Below are positions 18,625 through 26,587 of a DNA stretch of 64,000 nt, piece by piece; the first letter of the stretch is position 1; each line of letters opens with the position of its first letter. The DNA comes from an uncultured Alphaproteobacteria bacterium (GTDB taxonomy: Bacteria > Pseudomonadota > Alphaproteobacteria > Rhodobacterales > Rhodobacteraceae). The notes beneath the pieces were generated by a model. That model was not told where the DNA came from and searched no databases. It was given only the letters and a program-made list of their open reading frames with translations. The DNA lies in assembly GCA_902570265.1 (NCBI GenBank), contig CACFXF010000007.1:1-64000 (forward strand), in the 5' to 3' direction. Position numbers and translations under genes: made by a program.

Positions 18625-19362
18625 TCAGTGGTTTAAAACTTGGTCTAAAAATTTTTTTGACCTATTAGTTTTAGGTTTTTTAAAAAAAATTGAAGGTATA
18701 TTTTCTTCTAATATTTTACCATCATCCATAAAAATAATTTTGTCAGCTGCTTTTTTTGCAAATCCCATTTCATGAGTCACTACCACCATTGTCATTCCAT
18801 CATTAGCTAAATCCAAAATAACTTCTAAAACCTCTGCTATCATTTCTGGATCTAATGCTGAAGTTGGTTCGTCAAACAACATAATTTCAGGCTTTAAACA
18901 TAATGCACGAGCAATAGCAACTCTCTGTTGCTGTCCCCCAGAGAGAAGATTGGGTTTTTTATAAGCTTGTTCAGGAATTTTGACTCTATCTAAAAAATAT
19001 AATGCTCTTTCCTTAGCTTCTTTTTTTGAAACCCCCAAAGCCTTAATTGGCCCCAAAGTAAGGTTATCAATAACTGTTAAATGAGGAAATAAATTAAACT
19101 GTTGAAAAACCATACTTACTTTAGATTTTATAGACTCTAGACAGGTTCTATCATCTGTCAAAGAATGGCCAAGTACACTAATTTCACCCTCATCATGCGA
19201 TTCAAGTCGATTTATACACCTAACTAGAGTTGACTTACCAGATCCTGAGGGACCACATATAACAACCTTCTCTCCTTTCAAAACATTTAAATTAACACTA
19301 TCCAGTGCTTTAAACTTTCCAAAATATTTAGAAATATTTTTTATATTTATTACTTCTTTCAT
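18625..19362 (-). CDS. Polar amino-acid ABC transporter ATP-binding protein
   Basis: The 245-residue ATPase has a complete nucleotide-binding site: Walker [10 protein letters not shown] (about residues 37-45), Q-loop [12 protein letters not shown] signature [15 protein letters not shown], Walker [13 protein letters not shown] and the switch His in VVTHEMGFA. The length and signature match the GlnQ/HisP/AapP group for amino-acid import. It is the first gene of the minus-strand operon ATPase, permease, AhpD-like, 2OG oxygenase, M29-like. It is divergent from the binding-protein gene, and the 139-base gap holds both promoters. Confidence 0.92.
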   Translation of the reverse strand: MKEVINIKNISKYFGKFKALDSVNLNVLKGEKVVICGPSGSGKSTLVRCINRLESHDEGEISVLGHSLTDDRTCLESIKSKVSMVFQQFNLFPHLTVIDNLTLGPIKALGVSKKEAKERALYFLDRVKIPEQAYKKPNLLSGGQQQRVAIARALCLKPEIMLFDEPTSALDPEMIAEVLEVILDLANDGMTMVVVTHEMGFAKKAADKIIFMDDGKILEENIPSIFFKKPKTNRSKKFLDQVLNH

Positions 19363-19429
19363 AAATTATATCTCAATAAATTTTCTTTATTTTTGTGTTT
19401 TAATTGGATTATAGACTTAAATTAAAATT

Positions 19430-19458
19430 AGATTCAATAAATTCTATTGAATCTTTTT
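19430..19458 (+). terminator. Hairpin with T-tract in the binding-protein leader
   Basis: AGATTCAATA pairs with TATTGAATCT (10-bp stem, 5-base loop) and five T follow at once, the form of an intrinsic terminator reading on the plus strand. It sits 44 bases before the binding-protein start codon and downstream of where that gene's promoter should be. It may therefore act as an attenuator, or insulate the gene from upstream transcription. Confidence 0.45.
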
Positions 19459-19501
19459 AATACCTAACTAGTATCGTTATTTGTAAAAAAGGAGATTTGA
19501 A

Positions 19502-20275
19502 ATGAAGATTATAAAAATTGCAATTTTGGTTTTTTTAACCTTAGGCACTTTTACTTTTTATGCATCAGCAAATTCAGTTCTTAATGAAATACTTAGTTCT
19601 GGAAAATTAAAAGCAGGTACAACTGGTGACTTTAATCCATTCTCTACTAGAGACCCTGCTACTAATAAATATCAGGGATACGATATTGATATCATGACTG
19701 AACTAGCTAAAGATATGGGTGTTGAAATAGAATTTGTGGCTACAGATTGGAAAACCATTGTCAATGGAATTGTAGCTGGGAAATATCACATTACTGGATC
19801 TGCTTCTATAAAAGCATCTAGAATGAAAGCTGCAGGTTTTTCTGAAAGTTATTTAGCTGTTGTCTTTAAACCTTTTACCACTTCCGAAAAAGTAGGTAAA
19901 TTTAATGGTTGGGATTCAATTAATAAGGACGGGGTTAGAGTTGCAACAACACTAGGTACGGCAATGGAACCCATGGTTAAAGAATGGTTTCCCAATGCTG
20001 ATATAAAAAGTGTTGAAGCCCCAGCTAGAGGTTATCAAGAAGTGTTAGCAGGTAGAGCTGATGTATTTGTTACATCAAATCTTGAAGGGTCAACTTTGAA
20101 AGCAAAATATTCAAATGTTAAAGAAATAGAGGTAAATGCGCCTAGAAATCCAACACCTTTAGCAATGCTGCTACCACAAGCTGATCAAGTGTGGATTAAC
20201 TACGTTAATCACTGGATAAAAATAAAGACAGCAAAAGGTTTTTTCAAATCTACAGCTGAAAAATGGGGTCTGTAA
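19502..20275 (+). CDS. Periplasmic amino-acid-binding protein of an ABC transporter
   Basis: The 257-residue product has a signal peptide (MKIIKIAILVFLTLGTFTF, cleaved near ASANS) and the SBP_bac_3 fold. Diagnostic stretches are the N-terminal LKAGTTGDFNPF, the YQGYDIDIMTELAKDMGVE segment, and the central VRVATTLGTAMEP. It captures a polar amino acid or a cyclohexadienyl-like acid in the periplasm and hands it to the divergently encoded permease and ATPase. A strong AAGGAG ribosome-binding site lies 7 bases before the ATG, stronger than for most neighbours, as expected for an abundant protein. A perfect 26-bp palindrome follows its stop codon. Confidence 0.92.
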   Translation: MKIIKIAILVFLTLGTFTFYASANSVLNEILSSGKLKAGTTGDFNPFSTRDPATNKYQGYDIDIMTELAKDMGVEIEFVATDWKTIVNGIVAGKYHITGSASIKASRMKAAGFSESYLAVVFKPFTTSEKVGKFNGWDSINKDGVRVATTLGTAMEPMVKEWFPNADIKSVEAPARGYQEVLAGRADVFVTSNLEGSTLKAKYSNVKEIEVNAPRNPTPLAMLLPQADQVWINYVNHWIKIKTAKGFFKSTAEKWGL

Positions 20276-20296
20276 ATTAGAGTAAATCATTAATTA

Positions 20297-20322
20297 GAGC
20301 AAAGCATTTAAATGCTTTGCTC
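20297..20322. terminator. Perfect 26-bp palindrome after the binding-protein gene
   Basis: GAGCAAAGCATTT is followed directly by its exact reverse complement, forming a strong hairpin 22 bases after the stop of the binding-protein gene and 19 bases before the next start. There is no clear T-run, so it is more likely a 3' mRNA stabiliser or a partial terminator that keeps binding-protein expression above that of downstream genes. Confidence 0.6.
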
Positions 20323-20340
20323 AATAATAAGGAAAATAAT

Positions 20341-20913
20341 ATGTCCGCCTGGATTGAAATGGTAACTGATGAGGAAGCTTCTGAAAAATTAACCAAAGTT
20401 CTAAATAGTGTTAAAACTCCTCATGGTACTGTTGATAATGTAATGAGAGTTCATTCTCTTAGACCTAGTACCATGAAAGGCCATTACAAACTATACAAGT
20501 CTGTTCTTCACGATGAAGAAAACTTCATACCACCTTGGCTTCAAGAAACTATTAGTAGTTATGTTTCTATAATAAATAACTGTGAATATTCTTTCGCCAA
20601 TCATTGGAAAAATGCTAAAGATCTTATTAATGATGAAATAAAAAGCAACAAAATTGAAAAAGCTTTAAAAACTAAAAATTTAGATAAGTATTTTTCAGGA
20701 AAGGAACTTGCCTTATTAAATTATGCAGAAAAACTTACAGTAAATCCAGGTAAGATGCTAAAAGTAGATGTGATTAAATTACAGAGGCTAGGATTAACTG
20801 ATGGAGAAATTTTGGAAGCTAACCAAATTATTTGTTATTTTAATTATGTTAATAGAACAATAAATGGACTCGGAGTTACAACAAAAGGAGATACTGTTGG
20901 TTATTATAAATAA
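20341..20913 (+). CDS. AhpD-like (peroxidase-related) protein lacking the second active-site Cys
   Basis: The 190-residue product matches the larger, peroxidase-related branch of the AhpD/CMD superfamily. The usual Cys-x-x-Cys with a following His is seen as CEYS then ANHW: Cys81 is kept, the second Cys is Ser84 and His88 is present. The ATG at 20341 is preferred over one 24 bases upstream because AAGGA lies at proper spacing before it. It follows the binding protein and precedes a class V aminotransferase by 18 bases. With one Cys it cannot run the classical dithiol cycle, so it may decarboxylate or isomerise a substrate instead. Confidence 0.75.
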   Translation: MSAWIEMVTDEEASEKLTKVLNSVKTPHGTVDNVMRVHSLRPSTMKGHYKLYKSVLHDEENFIPPWLQETISSYVSIINNCEYSFANHWKNAKDLINDEIKSNKIEKALKTKNLDKYFSGKELALLNYAEKLTVNPGKMLKVDVIKLQRLGLTDGEILEANQIICYFNYVNRTINGLGVTTKGDTVGYYK

Positions 20914-20931
20914 AGCTTTTTTGAATTAAAA

Positions 20932-22071
20932 ATGATAACTTCTCTTTCAGATAGAGAATCCTATCCTTGTCTAGAAAAATTTACCTACTTAAATCAAGCA
21001 TCCTTGGGTTTAATAAGTAGTGAATGCATAAAGGAAATGACAAATTTTCTTAATCAAACCGCCAGATTTGGAAATATCCACATATCTGATGAAGATGAAC
21101 TTAATATAGTTGACAAACTTCGTAATACTGCTTCTAAACTTTTGGGATGTACCCCTAATCAAACTGCTGTGTTATCATCTGCAAGTGAAATTCTTAACCA
21201 AATTCCTTATATTATAAAACCATCTCAAAAGTCTGAAATACTTATGCTAAAAAATGATTTTCCAGCAGTTACTAGGCCTTGGTTGAAATATGCTAAAGAA
21301 CAATCCTGTTCAATTAATTTCATAGAAGAAAATATTAAATCAGATATTACTGATGAAGTATTAAAAAATATAACCCCCAAAACTTCAGTTATTGCTATTA
21401 GCCTAATTCAATACTCAACTGGAACTAAGATTAATTTAGATATTTTGAGTAAAGAAGCTAAATCAAAAGGAATTAAACTTGTAATAGATGTAACTCAAGC
21501 TTTGGGAGCAATACCTATTTTTGCAGATAAATGGGATGCAGATTTTTTAGTATCAAGTGGGTATAAGTGGTTAGGCGGTCATGGTGGTGTGGGTTTAGCC
21601 TATGTAAGCAAGTATTCACTTAAATCAGATCCTTTTAATGCTGGGTGGATGGGAGCCCCAAATCCATTTAACATGATTTATAATAAGTGTGATTATAGTA
21701 GAGATTCAAAAAGCTACACTCAATCAACTATGTCATATGTATCAGTAATTGGGTTAAAAAAGTCTATTGAAGAATTAATAAAGTTAAATCCATTTAAAAT
21801 TGAGAAACATTCAAAAAAGTTGTCAAAATTCTTGATCTCTAGGATTAATCAAAAGAAATGGAAAGTTTTTCAAAATAAAAAAACTTTTAATAATTCAAAT
21901 CATATCATATCTTTTCAATCTGAATCAAATATGCTTGAGCCTAGTATGATATTAAAAAGACTAAAAAAAAATAAAATTATTTGTAGTTTAAGAAATAAAA
22001 AACTTAGATTATCAATAGCACATTTTAACAACCAAAAAGATATAGAGAATCTGCTTGAAACATTGAATTAA
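20932..22071 (+). CDS. Class V PLP-dependent aminotransferase / cysteine-desulfurase-like
   Basis: The 379-residue enzyme has the fold-type I pattern of class V enzymes. The PLP-contacting Asp is in LVIDVTQALGA (about residues 183-193) and the Schiff-base lysine in SSGYKWLGG (Lys near residue 211). The N-terminal LNQASLGLIS is where many class V family members have LN-AA-G. The family includes serine-pyruvate and isopenicillin-N-epimerase-like enzymes as well as desulfurases. No IscU or SufE partner is nearby, so an amino-acid lyase, epimerase or transaminase role tied to the transported substrate is more likely than iron-sulfur assembly. Confidence 0.8.
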   Translation: MITSLSDRESYPCLEKFTYLNQASLGLISSECIKEMTNFLNQTARFGNIHISDEDELNIVDKLRNTASKLLGCTPNQTAVLSSASEILNQIPYIIKPSQKSEILMLKNDFPAVTRPWLKYAKEQSCSINFIEENIKSDITDEVLKNITPKTSVIAISLIQYSTGTKINLDILSKEAKSKGIKLVIDVTQALGAIPIFADKWDADFLVSSGYKWLGGHGGVGLAYVSKYSLKSDPFNAGWMGAPNPFNMIYNKCDYSRDSKSYTQSTMSYVSVIGLKKSIEELIKLNPFKIEKHSKKLSKFLISRINQKKWKVFQNKKTFNNSNHIISFQSESNMLEPSMILKRLKKNKIICSLRNKKLRLSIAHFNNQKDIENLLETLN

Positions 22072-22141
22072 CCAAAAAAAATAATATCTTAAATTCCAGT
22101 CAACCAAACAGCAACAAATGTAATAAACTTAAGGAAATATT

Positions 22142-23134
22142 TTGGTAGAAACTATTACTCAAACATCAAATGACTGGTTTAAGATTCATGTCGACAGAAA
22201 AGAATTAAAGAAACTTTATAAAAGAAGCGATTTGGCTGGTTTTAAGCATATTGTTACTTATTTTGTGAGTTTGATTGGATTAGGTTTTTTATGTATAAAT
22301 TACTATGAAACTTGGTGGTTTATATTGTTTTATATATGTTATTGTACTCTATGGGGAGGAGCAGATGCCATTTGGCATGAATGTGGGCATGGAACTGCCT
22401 TTAAGACAAGAAAATATAATGACTTTTTTTATAACTTAGCAAGTTTTATGAATAACTTTGAGCCTGTTAGATGGCGTTGGAGTCATTCATTACATCATAG
22501 TTATACTGCTTCAATAGATCCTCATGATTTTGAGGTAGAGGGAAGTATATTTTGGGCACCAAGAAATTTATTCAATTTTTTTATAATTTTCATGCCAGGA
22601 ATAAGCTTAATTTTTTTTCATAAGTCTTTACATAAAGAAATTATTTGGCATGCTTTTGGTTTAGAAACGAGGGTTATGCGAGAATGTATACCGGAAGATA
22701 AGAAAAAAAGCTGTATCAATAGTTCGAGAATTTTTATTTCCTTATGGGTCTGTATAGTTATTTGTTCATTTGTATTTAGCTCACTACTTCCTATTCTTTT
22801 ATTATTAATACCTAAGTGCTTTGCTTCTATTAATATGATATGGGGTATTACTCAACATATGGGTCTTCAAGAAGGAGTTAAGGATCATAGATTGTCAACA
22901 AGATCTATAAGATTAAATCCGATCTTTAGTTTTATATATTGGAAAATGGAATACCATATAGAGCATCACATGTTTCCTATGGTTCCTTCATATAATCTGC
23001 CAAAACTACACCAATTGCTTAAGCATGAATTGCCCAAACCTCAAACTTTAATACAAGCATATAAAGAAATTATTCCTGCTGTTATTAAAAAAGCAAGAGA
23101 CCCTAAGTACTATATTCCTGTTAAAATACCATAA
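22142..23134 (+). CDS. Membrane fatty-acid desaturase (copy 1)
   Basis: The 330-residue integral membrane di-iron enzyme has the three histidine boxes of the desaturase/hydroxylase superfamily: HECGHGTAFK (about residue 79), HSLHHSYT (about 115) and EYHIEHHMFP (about 271). Four hydrophobic segments in two pairs are visible. It starts at TTG, chosen because AAGGAAATAT precedes it and the next ATG would remove the conserved N-terminus. A paralogue at 43806-44819 is very similar along its whole length. It would introduce a double bond or hydroxyl into an acyl chain in the inner membrane. The gene is in a plus-strand series with XdhC downstream, with no obvious functional link. Confidence 0.88.
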   Translation: MVETITQTSNDWFKIHVDRKELKKLYKRSDLAGFKHIVTYFVSLIGLGFLCINYYETWWFILFYICYCTLWGGADAIWHECGHGTAFKTRKYNDFFYNLASFMNNFEPVRWRWSHSLHHSYTASIDPHDFEVEGSIFWAPRNLFNFFIIFMPGISLIFFHKSLHKEIIWHAFGLETRVMRECIPEDKKKSCINSSRIFISLWVCIVICSFVFSSLLPILLLLIPKCFASINMIWGITQHMGLQEGVKDHRLSTRSIRLNPIFSFIYWKMEYHIEHHMFPMVPSYNLPKLHQLLKHELPKPQTLIQAYKEIIPAVIKKARDPKYYIPVKIP

Positions 23135-23160
23135 AAAAAAATTTTATTATATGAGTTTTT

Positions 23161-24150
23161 ATGTCTTCTGATAAAAAAATCATAGAAAAAATCAATGAAT
23201 ATCTTTTTGCAAAAGAAAATTTTGCACTGGCACTGGTTGTTGAAACTTGGAATAGTGCTCCCAAACCAGTTGGTTCAATATTATTAGTAAGTGAAAGCGG
23301 TGAAATTTCTGGATCAGTTTCTGGTGGTTGTGTGGAAGGTGCCGTAATTTCTGAGGCACAAATTTCACTCAAAACACAGAAAAGTAAAATTTTAAAATTT
23401 GGTGTTACAAACGAAGATGCTTTTCAAGTTGGGTTAGCTTGTGGTGGAGAAATAAAAATACTGATTGCACCAATTACAAATGTGAATAATTCAAAAAGAA
23501 AATTACTTGAACGTTTTTTTAAAAACAATCTTAAAGGGAATTTCTCTATTCTTAAAATCTGCTTGAAATCATCTCAAATAGAATTAATTGAGAATGATAA
23601 AGCATTAAAGTTTTTATCCAAAACTGAGAAATATCATCTTCAATCATTCTTAAATGGGGAAGTCTTTTACTATATATTACCTCCTAAAAGTAAAGTAGTT
23701 GTAGTTGGTGCTGTGCATATTGCTCAGTACTTAGTTGAATTTTGTAATCAATTTGATTTTGATATTTATGTTATTGATCCAAGAACCAGCTTTGCAAATA
23801 AAAAAAGATTTCCAAATGTAAGTGTTATTGATGATTGGCCTGACGAGGCACTTAAATCTATTACAATAGATCAGAATACGGCTTTTATTACACTTACTCA
23901 TGATTCAAAAATAGACGATATAGCTCTTCAGATTGCCTTGAAAGCTGACTGCTTTTATATAGGGTGTCTAGGCTCAAAAAAAACACATGAGAAAAGAATA
24001 GATAGATTGTTAAATATGGGGTTTTATAAAAATATTATAAATAGAATACATGCACCTATCGGATTAGATATTGGTTCAAAAAAACCAAATGAAATAGCAC
24101 TGTCAATAATAGCTGAAATCATAAAAGTAAAAAACATTAAGTCGGAATAA
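23161..24150 (+). CDS. XdhC/CoxI family molybdenum-cofactor chaperone
   Basis: The 329-residue protein has the two parts of XdhC: an N-terminal domain with SVSGGCVEGAV (about residues 57-67), whose Cys is implicated in holding sulfurated molybdenum cofactor, and a C-terminal Rossmann fold with VVVVGAVHIAQYL (about 180-192). XdhC sulfurates and inserts the cofactor into xanthine-dehydrogenase-type enzymes. It is followed after 29 bases by a MobA-like nucleotidyltransferase, the usual partner for making the cytosine dinucleotide form of the cofactor. No molybdo-hydroxylase subunit lies in this window, so the client enzyme must be elsewhere. Confidence 0.88.
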   Translation: MSSDKKIIEKINEYLFAKENFALALVVETWNSAPKPVGSILLVSESGEISGSVSGGCVEGAVISEAQISLKTQKSKILKFGVTNEDAFQVGLACGGEIKILIAPITNVNNSKRKLLERFFKNNLKGNFSILKICLKSSQIELIENDKALKFLSKTEKYHLQSFLNGEVFYYILPPKSKVVVVGAVHIAQYLVEFCNQFDFDIYVIDPRTSFANKKRFPNVSVIDDWPDEALKSITIDQNTAFITLTHDSKIDDIALQIALKADCFYIGCLGSKKTHEKRIDRLLNMGFYKNIINRIHAPIGLDIGSKKPNEIALSIIAEIIKVKNIKSE

Positions 24151-24179
24151 ACTAAAAAAAAATAACAAAATATAGACTT

Positions 24180-24821
24180 ATGATGAAACAAGAAATTAGA
24201 AAAATAGAAATTCTGATTTTGGCAGCTGGTCAATCTACAAGAATGATAGGAATTAATAAATTATTAAAAAACTTTAATGGTAAAACACTTGTAGAGAAAG
24301 TAGTATGTCAATCTTTGAAAAGTAAAGCATCGAATGTTTCAATAATTATTCAGGAAAAAGATTTAGAAATTGAAAATGTATTAAGTTTACTTCCTGTTAA
24401 AATATTAAAAACTAGCTTTGAAAATATTGGAATTGGATATTCTATATCAAAAGGAATGAAGTTATTAAAAAAGAATGACCCTGAAGGAGTTTTAATATTA
24501 TTAGGAGATATGCCGGATATAACTACTAAACATATTAATCGAATGATTGATGAGTTTATTAATAATTCTTTACAAAAAATTATAAGAGCTTGTTCACAAA
24601 ATTTGATACCTGGAAACCCAGTACTTTTTCCAAAAAGTTTTTTTGATTTACTATTAAAATTAAATGGAGACAACGGAGCAAGGAAAATTCTTAATAATTA
24701 TAATCATATGATAAAGCACATTATACTTCCTAAAATGACTGCATTAACAGATATAGATACTCAAGAACAATATGATGAATGGAAAAAAAGGAATTCTTTA
24801 TCCAAAAAGAATTTTAAATGA
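24180..24821 (+). CDS. MobA-like molybdenum-cofactor nucleotidyltransferase (MocA type)
   Basis: The 213-residue protein has the nucleotidyltransferase start LILAAGQSTRM (about residues 10-20) with the following Lys in INKLL, and the metal-binding VLILLGDMPDI near residue 105. These features mark MobA/MocA enzymes that add CMP or GMP to molybdopterin. Its place right after XdhC points to MocA-type cytidylyl transfer for a xanthine- or CO-dehydrogenase-like enzyme. The last 8 bases overlap the convergent methyltransferase gene. Cytosolic. Confidence 0.82.
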   Translation: MMKQEIRKIEILILAAGQSTRMIGINKLLKNFNGKTLVEKVVCQSLKSKASNVSIIIQEKDLEIENVLSLLPVKILKTSFENIGIGYSISKGMKLLKKNDPEGVLILLGDMPDITTKHINRMIDEFINNSLQKIIRACSQNLIPGNPVLFPKSFFDLLLKLNGDNGARKILNNYNHMIKHIILPKMTALTDIDTQEQYDEWKKRNSLSKKNFK

Positions 24822-26061
24822 TAGATAAACTCGGAATAGCAACTACAAATTTACATCCCCATTTCTTCGTAAATTTAAGTTGATCTATTATTTCATCTTT
24901 TATATTCCATGGGAAAATAACTATAAAATCTGGTTTTTCTTCTCTAATTTTTTTTTCATCTAAGATAGGAATTTTACTACCTGGACAATATAACCCTTGT
25001 TTCATAGGATTTTTATCCACAATAAATTGCAATAATGCTTTTGAAATATTACAAAAATTTAGTAGTGTGTTACCTTTTGCTGCTGCACCATAACCAGCAA
25101 TAAGTTTACCATTATTTTTTTGTTCAATAAGAAAGTTTTTAAATTCATCTCTTATACTTTCAGCGACTTTTTGAAAATTCCTATAAAAATCTAAATTGGT
25201 TAAACCAGCATCTCTTTCTTCTTTCAGAAGTGCATTTACTCTCTTAGAAATAAATCTTTTTCCAGTATCAGATTTCTGTGCATAATATCTTAAACTGCCT
25301 CCATGTACTGGTATTTTTTCTACGTCAAAGATAGTCAGTCCATTGTTTTTAAAAATTTCATTGACTGATGTTAGAGATAGATAAGAGAAATGCTCATGAT
25401 ATATAGTATCAAATTGTTTTCCATTAGCCAGTTCAAGTAAATGAGGATTCTCAAAAGTAGCTACACCTTCTGGATTGAGGATTTCATAAAAACCTTTTAC
25501 AAAATCGTTAATATTTGGAACATGTGCTAAAACATTATTAGCAATTGCCAGATCTACAGTATTTCTTTCATTGGCTATTTTTTTTGCCAAATTAGTGGAG
25601 AAAAAATCACCAATAATCTCTAAACCTTTAGATCGAGCAACATCAGCTGTACTTTTGGTAGGCTCGACACCTAAGCATTTTATATTCAATTTTTTTACAA
25701 AATTTAACAAATAACCATCATTAGAGGCGACTTCTAAAACACTGCTATTTTCATCAAGAGAAAATTTAGAAACCATCTTATCAACATATTCTTTAGTATG
25801 ATTTAAAAAAGATGAAGAATATGAACTAAAATATGCGTATTCATGTGTAAACATTTCTGAAGCATTTACAAAGTCTTCAGTTTGTACCAACCAACATGTA
25901 TCACAAACCATAACCCTTAATGGAAAGGCCTTTTCAGGAAGATTTAGATTTTCTTTTTTAATAAATGAATTCGAAGGAGCAGACACTCCTAAATCTAAAA
26001 ATTCATATTTCAACTTATTATTACAATGTCTACACTTCATGGAATACTTTTTTTCTTTCAC
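24814..26061 (-). CDS. Deoxy-sugar C-methyltransferase (TylCIII-like, zinc-binding N-terminus)
   Basis: The 415-residue enzyme shows the three-part plan of NDP-hexose C-methyltransferases. The N-terminal zinc module has CRHC and a later CDTC. A SAM-binding core is present (SSVLEVASNDGYLLNF, about residues 101-116). The C-terminal domain has GYGAAAKGNTLLNF, typical of the family. It adds a methyl group to a nucleotide-bound keto-sugar, giving a branched sugar. Translation may start at GTG 26061 or at ATG 26040, whose product starts MKCRHC; the latter looks more natural. It is the third gene of a minus-strand sugar cassette with overlapping ends. Confidence 0.85.
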   Translation of the reverse strand: MKEKKYSMKCRHCNNKLKYEFLDLGVSAPSNSFIKKENLNLPEKAFPLRVMVCDTCWLVQTEDFVNASEMFTHEYAYFSSYSSSFLNHTKEYVDKMVSKFSLDENSSVLEVASNDGYLLNFVKKLNIKCLGVEPTKSTADVARSKGLEIIGDFFSTNLAKKIANERNTVDLAIANNVLAHVPNINDFVKGFYEILNPEGVATFENPHLLELANGKQFDTIYHEHFSYLSLTSVNEIFKNNGLTIFDVEKIPVHGGSLRYYAQKSDTGKRFISKRVNALLKEERDAGLTNLDFYRNFQKVAESIRDEFKNFLIEQKNNGKLIAGYGAAAKGNTLLNFCNISKALLQFIVDKNPMKQGLYCPGSKIPILDEKKIREEKPDFIVIFPWNIKDEIIDQLKFTKKWGCKFVVAIPSLSII

Positions 26062-26587
26062 ATTTAAAAATTTCTAAGTTTTTATCCTTTTCAGATATTT
26101 GTGTTACTTCTATGGGCCAAGGGATTTTTAGGTCACTACTATTATAATGGTACCCCTTTTCTAATTCTTTATTATGATAATCAGTGTGAAGATATAACAT
26201 TTCACAATCTGGTAATAAAGTTTGAAATCCATGAGCAAAACCAGAAGGAACAAAAATCATATTCATTTTTTTTGAGTCTAAAATAAGAGAGTATGATTTA
26301 CCAAATGTCTTAGATTCTTCTCTTAGATCAACTATGACATCAAAAATCTTACCTTTTATACATCTAATAAATTTATTTTCTTGGCTTGGTGATGATTGAA
26401 AATGCAAGCCTCTAACTGTCCCAGCCATCCTTGAATATGAAGAATTAATTTGTACAATTTTAGTATCATTGAATAATTTTGATAAAGATTTTTGGCAAAA
26501 AAATCTAACAAAAGATCCTCTTTTATCTTTTTTAGGAATGCATTCTATTTCTACAGCACCCTCTAAAGGAGTCTTTTTAAGTAACAT
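26030..26587 (-). CDS. rfbC: dTDP-4-dehydrorhamnose 3,5-epimerase family protein
   Basis: The 185-residue cupin-type epimerase has the family's hallmark region GTVRGLHFQ (about residues 55-63; His is the catalytic base). This is followed by KFIRCIKGKIFDVIVDLR and the late GFAHGFQTL. RfbC normally inverts C3 and C5 of 4-keto-6-deoxyglucose nucleotides; next to a CDP-glucose dehydratase it may act on the CDP sugar instead. It overlaps both neighbours, 11 bases with the dehydratase and 11-32 with the methyltransferase, so the three are co-translated. The product feeds lipopolysaccharide or another surface glycan. Confidence 0.88.
   Translation of the reverse strand: MLLKKTPLEGAVEIECIPKKDKRGSFVRFFCQKSLSKLFNDTKIVQINSSYSRMAGTVRGLHFQSSPSQENKFIRCIKGKIFDVIVDLREESKTFGKSYSLILDSKKMNMIFVPSGFAHGFQTLLPDCEMLYLHTDYHNKELEKGYHYNSSDLKIPWPIEVTQISEKDKNLEIFKCERKKVFHEV

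Noticed and set aside
20932-22071. Cysteine desulfurase for iron-sulfur assembly
   Set aside because: The PLP motifs fit class V enzymes in general, but no IscU, SufE or other assembly gene is nearby and the setting is amino-acid transport.
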